The notes below the pieces were generated by a model. The model did not search any database. It saw only the letters and a program-made list of their open reading frames with translations, and was not told where the DNA came from. The translations under genes were made by a program, and so were the position numbers. From contig NZ_JACHBG010000004.1 of the NCBI RefSeq assembly GCF_014207095.1, forward strand, positions 248,001 to 312,000: a stretch of 64,000 nt of DNA, read 5' to 3'. Source of the DNA: Martinezella lusitana. GTDB taxonomy: Bacteria; Pseudomonadota; Alphaproteobacteria; Rhizobiales; Rhizobiaceae. Shown piece by piece: positions 8,894-18,283 of this stretch. Positions within the stretch are counted from its first letter, which is position 1, and each line of letters starts with the position of its first letter.

Positions 8894-10348
8894 ATGACAA
8901 GGGCGATTATGCTGCAGGGAACCGGCTCCGATGTCGGAAAAACGGTATTGGTCGCCGGACTATGCCGCCTGTTTGCCAATCGCGGCGTAAGGGTCCGTCC
9001 ATTCAAGCCGCAGAACATGTCCAATAATGCAGCCGTAGCTGAGGATGGCGGCGAGATCGGCCGTGCCCAGTGGCTGCAGTCGCTTGCTGCGCGTGTCCCG
9101 TCTTCCGTGCATATGAACCCGGTGCTGCTGAAGCCGCAATCGGAAATCGGCAGCCAGATTATCGTGCAGGGCAAGGTCTGGGGGCATGCCAAGGGCAGGG
9201 ATTATCAGGCGCTGAAGCCGCAGCTGCTTGGGGCCGTGCTCGAGAGCTTTGCCACCATGCGGGCGGGAACCGATCTGGTCATCGTCGAAGGGGCGGGTTC
9301 GCCGGCCGAAATCAATCTGCGGCGGGGCGACATCGCCAATATGGGTTTTGCGACGCGCGCCAACGTGCCCGTGGTTCTGGTCGGCGATATCGATCGCGGC
9401 GGCGTCATCGCGTCGCTGGTCGGCACCTACCATATCCTGCCGGAAGAGGACCGGCGCATGATCCGCGGCTACCTCATCAACAAGTTTCGCGGCGATGTAT
9501 CCTTGTTCGCAGAGGGCATCGAGGCGATCGGCGGCTTCACGGGCTGGCAATGCCATGGCGTCGTGCCGTGGCTCAAGGCGGCATCGCGCCTGCCTGCCGA
9601 GGATTCCGTCGTGCTGGAACGGCTCGCACGCGGTTCAGCGGGTGCGCTGAAGGTTGCTGTGCCCGTGCTGTCGCGCATTGCCAATTTCGACGATCTCGAT
9701 CCGCTGCGGGCCGAGCCCGATGTCGATCTCGTCTTTGTGCGCCCCGGCGAGCGTTTGCCTGCCGATGCGGCACTCGTGGTACTGCCGGGCTCGAAGTCTA
9801 CGATCGGCGACCTGCTGGACCTGCGTGAACAGGGCTGGGATCGCGATATTGCCGCGCATATGCGCCGTGGCGGCCGCGTTATTGGCATTTGCGGCGGCTA
9901 TCAGATGCTTGGACGGATGGTCTATGATCCGCTCGGCATCGAGGGGACGGTTACCGAAACGCCTGGATTGGGCTTGCTTGATATCGAGACGGAAATGGCG
10001 CCGGAAAAGACGGTGCGCAACAGCCTTGCCGTTTCCAAAGAGTACGATGTTCCGCTCTCCGGCTATGAAATTCATCTCGGCGTGACGACAGGGAGCGACT
10101 GCGAGCGGCCGTCGGCCGTCATCGATGGGCGACCCGATGGCGCCATATCGCCGGATGGTCGCGTGATGGGCACCTATCTGCACGGCCTGTTCGGCAGCGA
10201 CGCCTATCGGGCAAAGCTGCTGGCAAGCTTTGGTCTCGCCGGCGAACGCATGGACTATCGGGCCAGCGTCGATGCGGCGCTGGACGATATTGCCCGGGAG
10301 CTTGAAAAAGTACTTGACCCCGCCTGGCTGGACAGCCTCGTTCACTAA
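8894..10348 (+). CDS. cobQ: Cobyric acid synthase (glutamine-hydrolysing)
   Basis: Amidates the b, d, e and g side chains of adenosylcobyrinic acid a,c-diamide, using glutamine and ATP. The 484-residue protein starts with the dethiobiotin-synthetase-like ATP domain ([16 protein letters not shown], residues 7-22; FKPQNMSNN) and ends with a class I glutamine amidotransferase domain ([12 protein letters not shown] with the nucleophile Cys; SGYEIHLG and YLHGLF carrying the His side). The start at 8894 follows GGAGCGCAGGGGA; a TTG at 8879 is a poorer choice. It stands alone, with no cobalamin riboswitch in front of it, and converges on the CLC gene. Confidence 0.95.
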   Translation: MTRAIMLQGTGSDVGKTVLVAGLCRLFANRGVRVRPFKPQNMSNNAAVAEDGGEIGRAQWLQSLAARVPSSVHMNPVLLKPQSEIGSQIIVQGKVWGHAKGRDYQALKPQLLGAVLESFATMRAGTDLVIVEGAGSPAEINLRRGDIANMGFATRANVPVVLVGDIDRGGVIASLVGTYHILPEEDRRMIRGYLINKFRGDVSLFAEGIEAIGGFTGWQCHGVVPWLKAASRLPAEDSVVLERLARGSAGALKVAVPVLSRIANFDDLDPLRAEPDVDLVFVRPGERLPADAALVVLPGSKSTIGDLLDLREQGWDRDIAAHMRRGGRVIGICGGYQMLGRMVYDPLGIEGTVTETPGLGLLDIETEMAPEKTVRNSLAVSKEYDVPLSGYEIHLGVTTGSDCERPSAVIDGRPDGAISPDGRVMGTYLHGLFGSDAYRAKLLASFGLAGERMDYRASVDAALDDIARELEKVLDPAWLDSLVH

Positions 10349-10369
10349 GACCGGTGTCGGTGGCCTGTT

Positions 10370-12166
10370 CTAGAGTTCGCCCGAAACTTCGCGGCGACGG
10401 CGATCGAGTTCTTCGCTGTAGCGCCGCAGCGTATAGCTTTCCGTCAGCAGGCCGATGACCTTGCGCTCGATCAGGTCGTTGACGACTACCAGCGCTTCGC
10501 TCTTGGTCTGGTCGAACATCGCGGCGGCCTGTTTGGCATTCATCTGCGGCTGCAGGAACTCGTTGCGAAGACGGATGAAATCGGCAAGGCCGTGTTCTTC
10601 GTCGTCCTTTTCGATCGGGCTGGCATAAACGTCCGGCACGAGAACCATTCCGGAATATTTCTCGTTCTTGTCGATCAGGATGACGCGCTGGGCCGAGCCG
10701 ATCGGGAAGTTCTTGCGGAATTCCTCGATGCTCATGTCGATGCTGCCGGTGTGAACATCGGGGCGCATCATGCGGGCAACGGTGAGGTTGCGGATCCAGC
10801 CGACATCGTGCGCGCTGCGGATGCTTTCGCCGCGCAGATGGAAGCGCCACGTCGCGAAGGAGTAGCCGAAGGTGGTGCGCACCACGAGCGACGACGTGAT
10901 GACTGCCGCCAGCACCAGCGCGGTAATCGGGAAGTCGCCGGTAATTTCCAAGGCCAGGAACGTCATGGTTAGCGGGCCGCCGATGATGGCGACAGCCAGC
11001 GAACTCATGCCGACCACCGCGTAGACGGCAGGCGTCAGGGTCGCGTGATCGAGATAGGGCGCACAATAGGCGAAGATCTTGCCGAGCAACGCGCCCATGA
11101 ACAAGGAGGCGAAGAACAGGCCGCCTCTGAAGCCGGAGCCGATCGATACGGCTGACGCGAGCGACTTGAGGAGGAAAAGCCCGACGAGCGCGCCCAGCGT
11201 TACGTCCGTGGACAGATTGAGATGCAATGCGCCATGGCCGGCCGACAGGACCTGAGGCGAGATCAACGCCAGCAGACCGACGACCAGCCCGCCGAGGGCC
11301 GGCCGGAAGGGCATCGCGATGGCGCTCTTGCGCGCCAGTTCCTCGACCCAGGCGACGCCCTGCATGATAAGTATGCCGATACCGGCGCAGAAGGCGCCGA
11401 GCAGGACGGCCGGAAGGTAGTCTGCCGGGACGATCGCACCGAAATGATCGATATCGATGGCGAAATCGTCTCCGGCGAGCAGCCGGGCGATCATCGTGGA
11501 GATCAGCGCCGAAACGACGACCGGCGTCAGTGTCAGAATGGAATAGCTGCCGATGATCAGCTCGAAGGCGTAGAAGGCGCCGGTCAGCGGTGCATTGAAT
11601 GCGGCAGCAATGGCGCCCGCCGCGCCGCAGCCGACGAGCATGCGCAGATCCGCACGGCGCATCTGCATCTTGTAACCGAACTTCGAAGCGATGCCGGCGG
11701 CAAGCTGCGTATAACCAGCCTCAAGCCCGACGGAGGCGCCGAACCCGTTGGAGATCAGGTTCTGCACGGCGACGATGATACTGTCGGTGAGCGACATGCG
11801 GCCGCCATGCAGCGCATTGGCCTCGATCGGGTCGACCATGGGCTTTTTGCGCGTGCGCGACAATATGTAGAGAAGAATCCCGAGAATGATGCCGCCGGCG
11901 ATCGGCGCAATCAGCAGTACCGACTTGTCGGGAATTGCGACGGCTGCCGAGCTGAGGCGCTCGTAGTCCGTTATGCCGTAAATGAGGCTATGCAGCTTGC
12001 GCGAGATGTAGCTCATCGCAATCACGGCACAGCCTGAGGTCACACCTGCCAATGCGCCGGCAAAAACAAGCCCCAGTTCGCCACGGCGCAGCAATGCCCT
12101 GAAACGACCGAGATCGAATAGGACCGAGAAGACGCCAAGACGGCGAGGTTGAAATTTCTGTAGCAT
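10370..12166 (-). CDS. CLC-family chloride channel/transporter with CBS domains
   Basis: 598-residue inner-membrane protein with about ten hydrophobic helices (residues 30-430) and two CBS domains at the C-terminus (from VARMMRPDVHTG to the end). GFGASVGLEAGYTQ carries the gating glutamate in a variant of the GREGP motif, and GSGFRGGLFFASLFMGA is the second selectivity motif with Ala in place of the usual Pro. Such proteins move chloride, often with protons. The motif changes make ion specificity uncertain. The frame converges with cobQ and is separated from the cob operon by the riboswitch region. A role in cobalamin metabolism is not implied. Confidence 0.85.
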   Translation of the reverse strand: MLQKFQPRRLGVFSVLFDLGRFRALLRRGELGLVFAGALAGVTSGCAVIAMSYISRKLHSLIYGITDYERLSSAAVAIPDKSVLLIAPIAGGIILGILLYILSRTRKKPMVDPIEANALHGGRMSLTDSIIVAVQNLISNGFGASVGLEAGYTQLAAGIASKFGYKMQMRRADLRMLVGCGAAGAIAAAFNAPLTGAFYAFELIIGSYSILTLTPVVVSALISTMIARLLAGDDFAIDIDHFGAIVPADYLPAVLLGAFCAGIGILIMQGVAWVEELARKSAIAMPFRPALGGLVVGLLALISPQVLSAGHGALHLNLSTDVTLGALVGLFLLKSLASAVSIGSGFRGGLFFASLFMGALLGKIFAYCAPYLDHATLTPAVYAVVGMSSLAVAIIGGPLTMTFLALEITGDFPITALVLAAVITSSLVVRTTFGYSFATWRFHLRGESIRSAHDVGWIRNLTVARMMRPDVHTGSIDMSIEEFRKNFPIGSAQRVILIDKNEKYSGMVLVPDVYASPIEKDDEEHGLADFIRLRNEFLQPQMNAKQAAAMFDQTKSEALVVVNDLIERKVIGLLTESYTLRRYSEELDRRRREVSGEL

Positions 12167-12317
12167 GGGGAGCGGACGATATATTCTACTCGAATGTGGG
12201 GGCTTAACCTCTATAAACTCCTAACATCAAAGAAATGCGGCAAAAAGACTGCTGCTCTCTGGGGAATTTGCTACGAGTTCGCGCGTGAAGCGGAGAATGT
12301 CGCAATGACGCCCTTGA

Positions 12318-12346
12318 TTGACTCGAACTGGGCGAGAGCCTAATCA
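12318..12346 (+). promoter_or_regulatory. Predicted promoter of the cobU-cobW-cobN operon
   Basis: TTGACT (12318-12323) and TAATCA (12341-12346) are separated by exactly 17 bases, close to the housekeeping consensus, and lie just upstream of the riboswitch. Transcription would start near 12353. The stretch from 12167 to 12317 holds nothing else I can identify. Confidence 0.55.
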
Positions 12347-12354
12347 TGATCGCC

Positions 12355-12745
12355 ATAACGATTGGTTCCTAAGCGGCGATCTGCCGCATGGGATGAAAAG
12401 GGAATGTGAAGGGACGGACCCAATCCGGGCGTTCTCATCACAGCCGACCCCGCGACTGTAGAGCGGTCAGGGTCTTTCGTTCGGTTTGAAGCCTATTTCG
12501 TCGATGATTCGCATGGGGCGAACGAGGCGGGGTAGGCGTAAGCCGGAAAAGCCACTGGCGTGGCATCATGATCAACCGGGGTTGGACGCCTCTCATTCTA
12601 CGAATCGTCCGCCTTTTCATGATGGGATTGCCGGGAAGGCGAGAAAGACCCGCTGGCGCACGATCGGGGGCGACCGGTTTCGGTCCGCCCCCGTCGCGGC
12701 GCCTTATCCGCGAGCCAGGAGACCTGCCAGGCGTGCCGGGCGAAA
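12355..12745 (+). promoter_or_regulatory. Cobalamin (adenosylcobalamin) riboswitch
   Basis: All conserved blocks appear in order: AAAAGGGAATG (12397-12406), GCCGACCCCGCGACTGTA (about 12443-12460) followed by GAGCGG, AGCCACTGG (about 12550-12558), GCCGGGAAGGCG (about 12630-12641) and the closing GAGCCAGGAGACCTGCC (12712-12728). A large peripheral hairpin (about 12665-12693) enlarges the element. It precedes cobU and should shut the operon when B12 is plentiful. The exact ends depend on P1, which I did not fold. The expression platform lies between 12729 and the leader frame at 12792. Confidence 0.93.
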
Positions 12746-12791
12746 AGCCTGTTTCGGGAACGCGAGTTCCGCTGCCAGCACGGAGGTTGTC

Positions 12792-12884
12792 ATGGCGCAA
12801 GACGAGTTTTCGGCGTGTAGACGCCATTTTTCCGGTTTCAGCCACGTGCTGCCGACACGCCTCGTTGTGCGCGAGCGGAAATAG
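12792..12884 (+). CDS. Putative leader peptide (30 residues) between riboswitch and cobU
   Basis: ATG at 12792 has a strong ribosome site (GGAGG at 12782-12786, 5-base spacing), and the frame stops at 12884, three bases before the cobU start. The product begins MAQDEFSACRRHFSGFSHV and is basic at its end. cobU itself has only a weak site (GCGGAAA), so cobU may depend on coupling to this frame. A terminator-like hairpin lies inside the frame, and its first six bases (ATGGCG) can pair with 12822-12827. It may be a regulatory upstream frame rather than a functional protein. I do not recognise the sequence. Confidence 0.45.
   Translation: MAQDEFSACRRHFSGFSHVLPTRLVVRERK
12812..12832 (+). terminator. 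Short terminator-like hairpin inside the leader frame
   Basis: GGCGT (12812-12816) pairs with ACGCC (12821-12825) across a GTAG loop, followed by ATTTTT. The 3' arm can alternatively pair with the leader start (12792-12797 with 12822-12827). The two pairings exclude each other, as expected of an expression platform. The stem is only 5 bp. Confidence 0.4.
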
Positions 12885-12887
12885 CAC

Positions 12888-13412
12888 ATGTCCTCTTCGA
12901 CTTCTCAGGCTGTTTTCGTTCTTGGTGGGGCGCGCTCAGGCAAATCCAGATTCGCCGAATCCCTGATTGTGGACACCAGGCTTGAACGTCACTACGTGGC
13001 GACAGGCCGGGCGTGGGACGATGAGATGCGCGAGCGCATCGCGCAGCATCGTGCCGATCGCGGCGACCTGTGGCGGACACATGAGGAGCCGCTCGATCTG
13101 GTGGCGCAGCTTGCCGCCGTCGACGCTGAAGGGCGCGCAATACTCGTGGATTGTCTGACGCTCTGGGTTACCAATCTGATGATGGCCGAGCGGGATATGG
13201 CGGCGGAGTTTGCCGCTCTCACGGAATTCCTGCCCAAGGCGCGATCGCGGCTTGTTCTCGTCTCCAACGAGGTGGGTCTTGGAATCGTGCCGGAAAATCG
13301 CATGGCGCGCGCGTTTCGTGATCATGCCGGCCGTCTGCACCAGATGGTCGCGGCGGAAAGTGCCGAAGTCTATTTTATCGCAGCGGGTTTGCCGCTGAAA
13401 ATGAAGGGTTAA
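12888..13412 (+). CDS. cobU: Bifunctional adenosylcobinamide kinase / adenosylcobinamide-phosphate guanylyltransferase
   Basis: Also called CobP. It phosphorylates adenosylcobinamide and then transfers GMP, giving adenosylcobinamide-GDP, the substrate of CobS. The 174-residue protein has the P-loop GGARSGKS (residues 13-20), the [20 protein letters not shown] segment with the family histidine, and [13 protein letters not shown] followed by [21 protein letters not shown], both diagnostic. The start at 12888 is three bases after the leader frame. It is the first enzyme gene of the riboswitch-controlled operon and is followed 5 bases later by cobW. Confidence 0.95.
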   Translation: MSSSTSQAVFVLGGARSGKSRFAESLIVDTRLERHYVATGRAWDDEMRERIAQHRADRGDLWRTHEEPLDLVAQLAAVDAEGRAILVDCLTLWVTNLMMAERDMAAEFAALTEFLPKARSRLVLVSNEVGLGIVPENRMARAFRDHAGRLHQMVAAESAEVYFIAAGLPLKMKG

Positions 13413-13417
13413 TCCAT

Positions 13418-14467
13418 ATGAATCAGGAAAAGATTCCCGCCACCGTCATCACCGGCTTTCTTGGAGCCGGCAAGACGACGATGATCCGCAACCTCCTGCA
13501 GAATGCCGGCGGCAAGAAGATTGCCTTGATCATCAATGAATTCGGAGATCTCGGCGTCGATGGCGACGTGCTGAAGGGCTGTGGCGCAGAGAACTGCACC
13601 GAAGACGATATCATCGAACTGACCAACGGCTGTATCTGCTGCACCGTCGCCGACGATTTCATCCCGACCATGACGAAACTTCTGGAGCGCGATGCGCGCC
13701 CGGACCACATCGTCATCGAGACCTCGGGCCTTGCGCTGCCGCAGCCGCTGGTCGCCGCCTTCAACTGGCCTGATATCCGTACGCACGTTACCGTCGATGG
13801 CGTGATCACCGTGGTCGATAGCGCTGCCGTTGCCGCTGGCCGCTTTGCCGACGATCATGACGCAGTCGAAGCCCGCCGCATCGAGGATGACTCGCTCGAT
13901 CACGAAAGCCCGATCGAAGAACTGTTCGAAGATCAGCTGACCTGCGCCGACCTCATCGTGCTCAACAAGACCGATCTGATCGACGGTGAAGGTCTCGGCC
14001 GCGTCCGTGCTGAGGTCGCCTCGCGCACCGCCCGCAAGCCGACGATCATCGAAGCGAAGAACGGCGACGTGCCGGCGGCCGTATTGCTCGGCCTCGGCAT
14101 CGGCACGGAAGACGATATCGTCAACCGCAAATCGCATCACGAGCTGGAGCATGAGGATGGCACGCCGCACGACCACGACGAATTCGATAGCTTCGTCGTC
14201 GAACTCGGCCCCATTGCCGACCCGGCCGCCTTTGTCGATGCGCTGAGGGGCGTGATCGCCGAGCATGACGTGCTGCGCCTCAAGGGCTTCGTCGATGTCC
14301 CCGGCAAGCCCATGCGCCTGCAGCTGCAGGCCGTCGGTAGCCGTATCGATACCTACTTCGATCGCGCCTGGACACCGGGCGAAGCCCGTGCAACCCGGCT
14401 TGTGGTCATCGGTCTGCACGAGATGGACGAGGCGATCGTTCGCAAGGCGATCGAGGCGCTGGTCTAA
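13418..14467 (+). CDS. cobW: Cobalamin biosynthesis GTPase CobW (COG0523 metal chaperone)
   Basis: 349-residue G3E GTPase thought to deliver cobalt to the CobNST chelatase. Visible motifs are P-loop GFLGAGKTT (residues 10-18), the metal-binding GCICC, the NKTD guanine motif (LNKTDLI) and a His/Asp-rich insert (SHHELEHEDGTPHDHDEFD, about residues 231-250) that could hold metal. It lies directly upstream of cobN in the same operon, which separates it from the zinc-associated COG0523 paralogue at 35109-36314. The start at 13418 follows GAAGGGTTAATCC. Confidence 0.93.
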   Translation: MNQEKIPATVITGFLGAGKTTMIRNLLQNAGGKKIALIINEFGDLGVDGDVLKGCGAENCTEDDIIELTNGCICCTVADDFIPTMTKLLERDARPDHIVIETSGLALPQPLVAAFNWPDIRTHVTVDGVITVVDSAAVAAGRFADDHDAVEARRIEDDSLDHESPIEELFEDQLTCADLIVLNKTDLIDGEGLGRVRAEVASRTARKPTIIEAKNGDVPAAVLLGLGIGTEDDIVNRKSHHELEHEDGTPHDHDEFDSFVVELGPIADPAAFVDALRGVIAEHDVLRLKGFVDVPGKPMRLQLQAVGSRIDTYFDRAWTPGEARATRLVVIGLHEMDEAIVRKAIEALV

Positions 14468-14476
14468 GGTCAGTCC

Positions 14477-17400
14477 ATGCACCTTCTCCTAGCTCAAAAG
14501 GGAACGATCAGCGACGGTGAGGAGGCGATCGACCTCGGGCAATCGCCCGGCGATATCCTCTTTCTGTCGGCCGCCGACACCGAGCTTGCGGCGATTGCCG
14601 CAGCGCACGGCGAGGGTGGTCGCTCCCTTCGGCTTGCAAGTCTGATGAGCCTCAAGCATCCGATGTCCGTCGATACCTATGTCGACAGGACGGCCCGGCA
14701 TGCGAAGCTGATCATCGTGCGGGCGCTGGGAGGCGCAAGCTACTTCCATTACGCGTTGGAGGCGCTGCATGCCTGTGCGGCGCGTCAGGGTGCCTTGATT
14801 GCGGTGCTGCCGGGGGATTCGAAGCCCGATCCGGGGCTGACGCCTTTTTCCAACGTTGCGCTCGATGATCTCAATGCGCTCTGGTCTTATCTGATCGAGG
14901 GCGGCGAAGCGAATTCCAAGGCATTTCTCGCTTACGCCGAGGCGATGCTATCAGGCGCCGAGAAGCCCATGCCTGCCGTGCCGCTGATGAAGGCCGGCAT
15001 TTGGTGGCCGGGCAAAGGTGTGATCGGCGTTGAGGAATGGAGGAGGGTTTCCGTTTCGGAGGTGGCGGTCCCGGAGGGACTCGAACCCCCGACGATAGCG
15101 ATTTCCTTCTATCGCGCACTGGTCCAGAGCGGTGAGACAAAGCCTGTCGAAGCCATGATGCAGGCGCTTGTCGCTGAGGGCATGCGGCCCCTTCCGGTCT
15201 TTGCCTATAGTCTCAAGGATGCCGTGTCCGTCGGCATTCTCGAGAGTGTCTTTACCGAATTGAAGCCGGTCGTGGTCATCAACGCCACGGGCTTTGCCGT
15301 TTCGGCGCCGGGCGCGGATCGTCAGGCGACGGTGCTGGAGACGGGCGAGGCCGTCGTTCTGCAGGCCATCTTCTCGGCTTCTTCGAAAGAAGCCTGGGAG
15401 GCGTCATCTCAAGGGCTTTCTGCCCGCGATCTCGGTATGAACGTGGCGTTGCCCGAGGTCGATGGGCGCGTTCTTGCCCGCGCCGTGTCCTTTAAGGCGG
15501 CCGCCCGCTATGACGAAAGGGTCGAGGCCAATATCGTCGCCAGCGAACCGCTTGAGGATCGTGTGCGCTATACGGCACGGCTCGCCGCCAATTGGGCGCG
15601 GCTGCGCAACGCATCGCCCAGCGATCGCCGCGTCGCGCTGGTTATGGCGAATTATCCCAATCGCGATGGGCGCCTTGGTAACGGCGTCGGGCTTGATACG
15701 CCGGCCGGCACGATCGAGGTGCTAAAGGCGATGCGAACGGCAGGCTATGGTGTTGCCGATGTGCCCGCCGATGGCGATGCGTTGATGCGGCATCTGGCGG
15801 AAGGCCCGACAAATTCGGGGCATGATGGCCGCGTTGTTCGCGAGACGCTTTCCTTTAGCCACTACAGGGATTTCTTTGCGTCGCTTCCCAAGCAGATTCA
15901 GGATGAGATGACTGCGCGCTGGGGTGAGCCGGAGGCGGACCCTTACGCGCTCGATGGCGGCTTTGCCCTGCCGTTTGCCCGCTTCGGCGAGGTGCTTGTC
16001 GGCATCCAGCCGGCGCGCGGATACAATATCGATCCGAAGGAGAGCTATCATTCTCCCGATCTCGTCCCGCCGCACGGCTATCTGGCCTTCTATGCCTTCC
16101 TGCGCCGCTCCTTCGATGCCCATGCGGTCATCCACGTGGGCAAGCACGGCAATCTCGAATGGCTGCCGGGCAAGGCGCTGGCGCTTTCGGAAAGCTGCTA
16201 TCCGGAAGCGATCCTCGGACCGCTGCCGAACCTCTATCCCTTCATCGTCAACGATCCCGGCGAGGGTACGCAGGCCAAGCGTCGCACCAGTGCCGTCATC
16301 ATCGACCATCTGACACCGCCGCTGACACGCGCCGAAAGCTATGGTCCGTTGAAGGATTTGGAGGCGCTGGTTGACGAGTACTACGAGGCTTCGGGCGGCG
16401 ATCCCCGCCGTATCCGTCTCCTGCGCAAGCAGATCCTCGATCTCGTTGCCGATATCGGCCTCGATCAGGATGCAGGCATCGCCAAGGGTGAGGGCGAAGA
16501 CGAGGCATTGCGCAAGCTCGACGCCTATCTCTGCGATCTCAAGGAAATGCAGATCCGCGATGGCCTGCACATTTTCGGCGTTTCGCCGTTCGGACGGTTG
16601 CTGACGGATTTGACGGTGGCGCTGGCACGGGTGCCGCGTGGGCTTGGCGAGGGTGGTGATCAGAGCCTGCAGCGGGCGATTGCGTGGGATACTTTTATGG
16701 GGGAGATGTCAGCGAAGCTGACAGAGGGGGGTATCTCGCCACGCAAACCATTCGACCCGCTGGACTGCGACATGGCCGCCGATTGGACCGGCCCGCGCGC
16801 CCCAATCCTTCAAGACATCTCAGACGCCCCCTGGCGCACTCAGGGCGATACCGTCGAGCGCATCGAACTTCTGGCCGCAAAACTCGTGGATGGCGAAGCA
16901 GTTTGCCCTGAAGATTGGCCAAACACCCGCATGGTTCTCAACGAGATTGCCTCCAAGCTCCAGCCGTCCATCCTCGCCTGCGGCGATGCGGAAATCTCCG
17001 CTCTGCTCAAAGGCCTCGACGGCCGTTTTGTTCCGCCCGGACCTTCCGGCGCGCCGACGCGTGGACGGCCGGATGTTCTGCCGACGGGGCGGAATTTCTA
17101 TTCGGTCGATAGCCGCGCCGTGCCGACGCCGGCTGCCTACGAGCTCGGCAGCAAATCGGCTGAGCTACTCATCCGCCGCTATGTTCAGGACCATGGCGAA
17201 TGGCCGGTCTCCTTCGGCCTGACGGCCTGGGGAACCTCGAACATGCGCACTGGCGGCGATGATGTTGCACAGGCGCTCGCGCTGATCGGCGTCAAGCCCG
17301 TATGGGATATGACCTCGCGTCGTGTCACTGGCTACGAGATCATTCCGCCTGCCATGCTGCGGCGGCCTCGTGTCGATGTCACGCTGCGAATCTCCGGCTT

Positions 17401-18283
17401 CTTCCGTGACGCTTTTCCCGAGCAGATCGCCCTGTTCGACAAGGCAATCCGTGCCGTCGGCATGCTTGATGAAGATGCGGCGGATAATCCCATTGCGGCG
17501 CGCATGCGTGGCGAGATCGCGCGGTTGGAAGCCGCTGGCCTCGACACGGCTTCCGCTAGCCGCCGGGCCGGCTATCGCATCTTCGGCTCCAAGCCCGGAG
17601 CCTATGGTGCCGGCCTTCAGGCGCTCATCGATGAGAAGGGCTGGGAGCGGCGCGCCGATTTGGCCGAGGCCTACCTCGTCTGGGGCAGCTATGCCTATGG
17701 GGCCGGCGAGGAAGGCCGAGCGGAGCGCGGCGTCTTCGAGGAGCGGTTGCGCTCGATCCAGGCGGTGGTGCAGAACCAGGACAATCGCGAACACGACCTG
17801 CTCGACAGCGACGATTATTATCAGTTCGAGGGCGGCATGGCGGCAGCGGCCGAGCAGCTTGGTGGGGCGCGGCCTTCGATCTATCACAACGATCACTCGA
17901 GGCCGGAAAAGCCCGTGATCCGCTCGCTCGAAGAAGAGATCGGTCGAGTGGTGCGTGGCCGCGTTGTCAATCCCAAGTGGATCGACGGCATCATGCGCCA
18001 CGGCTACAAGGGTGCCTTCGAGATTGCCGCAACGGTGGACTATCTCTTCGCCTTTGCCGCGACGACAGGCGCGGTCCGCAATCATCACTTCGAAGCCGTA
18101 TACCAAGCGTTCGTTGTCGACCAACATGTGCGCGATTTCATGGCGGAGAAGAACCCGGCCGCGCTAAAGGATATGCGCGAGCGTCTGCTGGAGGCGATCG
18201 ACCGCAAGCTCTGGACGCCGAGAAGCAATTCGGCGAGATTCGACCTGGAAAGCCTGAAGGATGGCAAAGAGGTAGCGGCGTGA
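14477..18283 (+). CDS. cobN: Cobaltochelatase large subunit CobN
   Basis: 1268-residue subunit of the aerobic, ATP-dependent cobaltochelatase (CobN-CobS-CobT) that inserts Co2+ into hydrogenobyrinic acid a,c-diamide. The length is normal, and the family core is intact: HVGKHGNLEWLPGK, YPFIVNDPGEGTQAKRR, and GLTAWGTSNMRTGGDDVAQALALIGVKP. It begins 9 bases after cobW with AAGG upstream. The partner subunits are not in this window. Residues around 196-205 (VAVPEGLEPPT) are encoded by a block that has the exact architecture of a tRNA 3' end on the opposite strand (15063-15090); reading frame and downstream motifs are unaffected. Its last bases overlap the cupin gene. Confidence 0.97.
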   Translation: MHLLLAQKGTISDGEEAIDLGQSPGDILFLSAADTELAAIAAAHGEGGRSLRLASLMSLKHPMSVDTYVDRTARHAKLIIVRALGGASYFHYALEALHACAARQGALIAVLPGDSKPDPGLTPFSNVALDDLNALWSYLIEGGEANSKAFLAYAEAMLSGAEKPMPAVPLMKAGIWWPGKGVIGVEEWRRVSVSEVAVPEGLEPPTIAISFYRALVQSGETKPVEAMMQALVAEGMRPLPVFAYSLKDAVSVGILESVFTELKPVVVINATGFAVSAPGADRQATVLETGEAVVLQAIFSASSKEAWEASSQGLSARDLGMNVALPEVDGRVLARAVSFKAAARYDERVEANIVASEPLEDRVRYTARLAANWARLRNASPSDRRVALVMANYPNRDGRLGNGVGLDTPAGTIEVLKAMRTAGYGVADVPADGDALMRHLAEGPTNSGHDGRVVRETLSFSHYRDFFASLPKQIQDEMTARWGEPEADPYALDGGFALPFARFGEVLVGIQPARGYNIDPKESYHSPDLVPPHGYLAFYAFLRRSFDAHAVIHVGKHGNLEWLPGKALALSESCYPEAILGPLPNLYPFIVNDPGEGTQAKRRTSAVIIDHLTPPLTRAESYGPLKDLEALVDEYYEASGGDPRRIRLLRKQILDLVADIGLDQDAGIAKGEGEDEALRKLDAYLCDLKEMQIRDGLHIFGVSPFGRLLTDLTVALARVPRGLGEGGDQSLQRAIAWDTFMGEMSAKLTEGGISPRKPFDPLDCDMAADWTGPRAPILQDISDAPWRTQGDTVERIELLAAKLVDGEAVCPEDWPNTRMVLNEIASKLQPSILACGDAEISALLKGLDGRFVPPGPSGAPTRGRPDVLPTGRNFYSVDSRAVPTPAAYELGSKSAELLIRRYVQDHGEWPVSFGLTAWGTSNMRTGGDDVAQALALIGVKPVWDMTSRRVTGYEIIPPAMLRRPRVDVTLRISGFFRDAFPEQIALFDKAIRAVGMLDEDAADNPIAARMRGEIARLEAAGLDTASASRRAGYRIFGSKPGAYGAGLQALIDEKGWERRADLAEAYLVWGSYAYGAGEEGRAERGVFEERLRSIQAVVQNQDNREHDLLDSDDYYQFEGGMAAAAEQLGGARPSIYHNDHSRPEKPVIRSLEEEIGRVVRGRVVNPKWIDGIMRHGYKGAFEIAATVDYLFAFAATTGAVRNHHFEAVYQAFVVDQHVRDFMAEKNPAALKDMRERLLEAIDRKLWTPRSNSARFDLESLKDGKEVAA

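Noticed and set aside
13409..14482. Minus-strand frame of 357 codons opposite cobW
   Set aside because: The plus strand encodes a complete G3E GTPase with all motifs; the opposite frame is low-complexity in Asp, Val and Ala, a typical shadow.
15063..15090. A complete tRNA gene at this site
   Set aside because: Only the T-arm, acceptor 3' strand and CCA are present; no D-arm, anticodon arm or 5' acceptor strand is found next to it, so it cannot be a functional tRNA.
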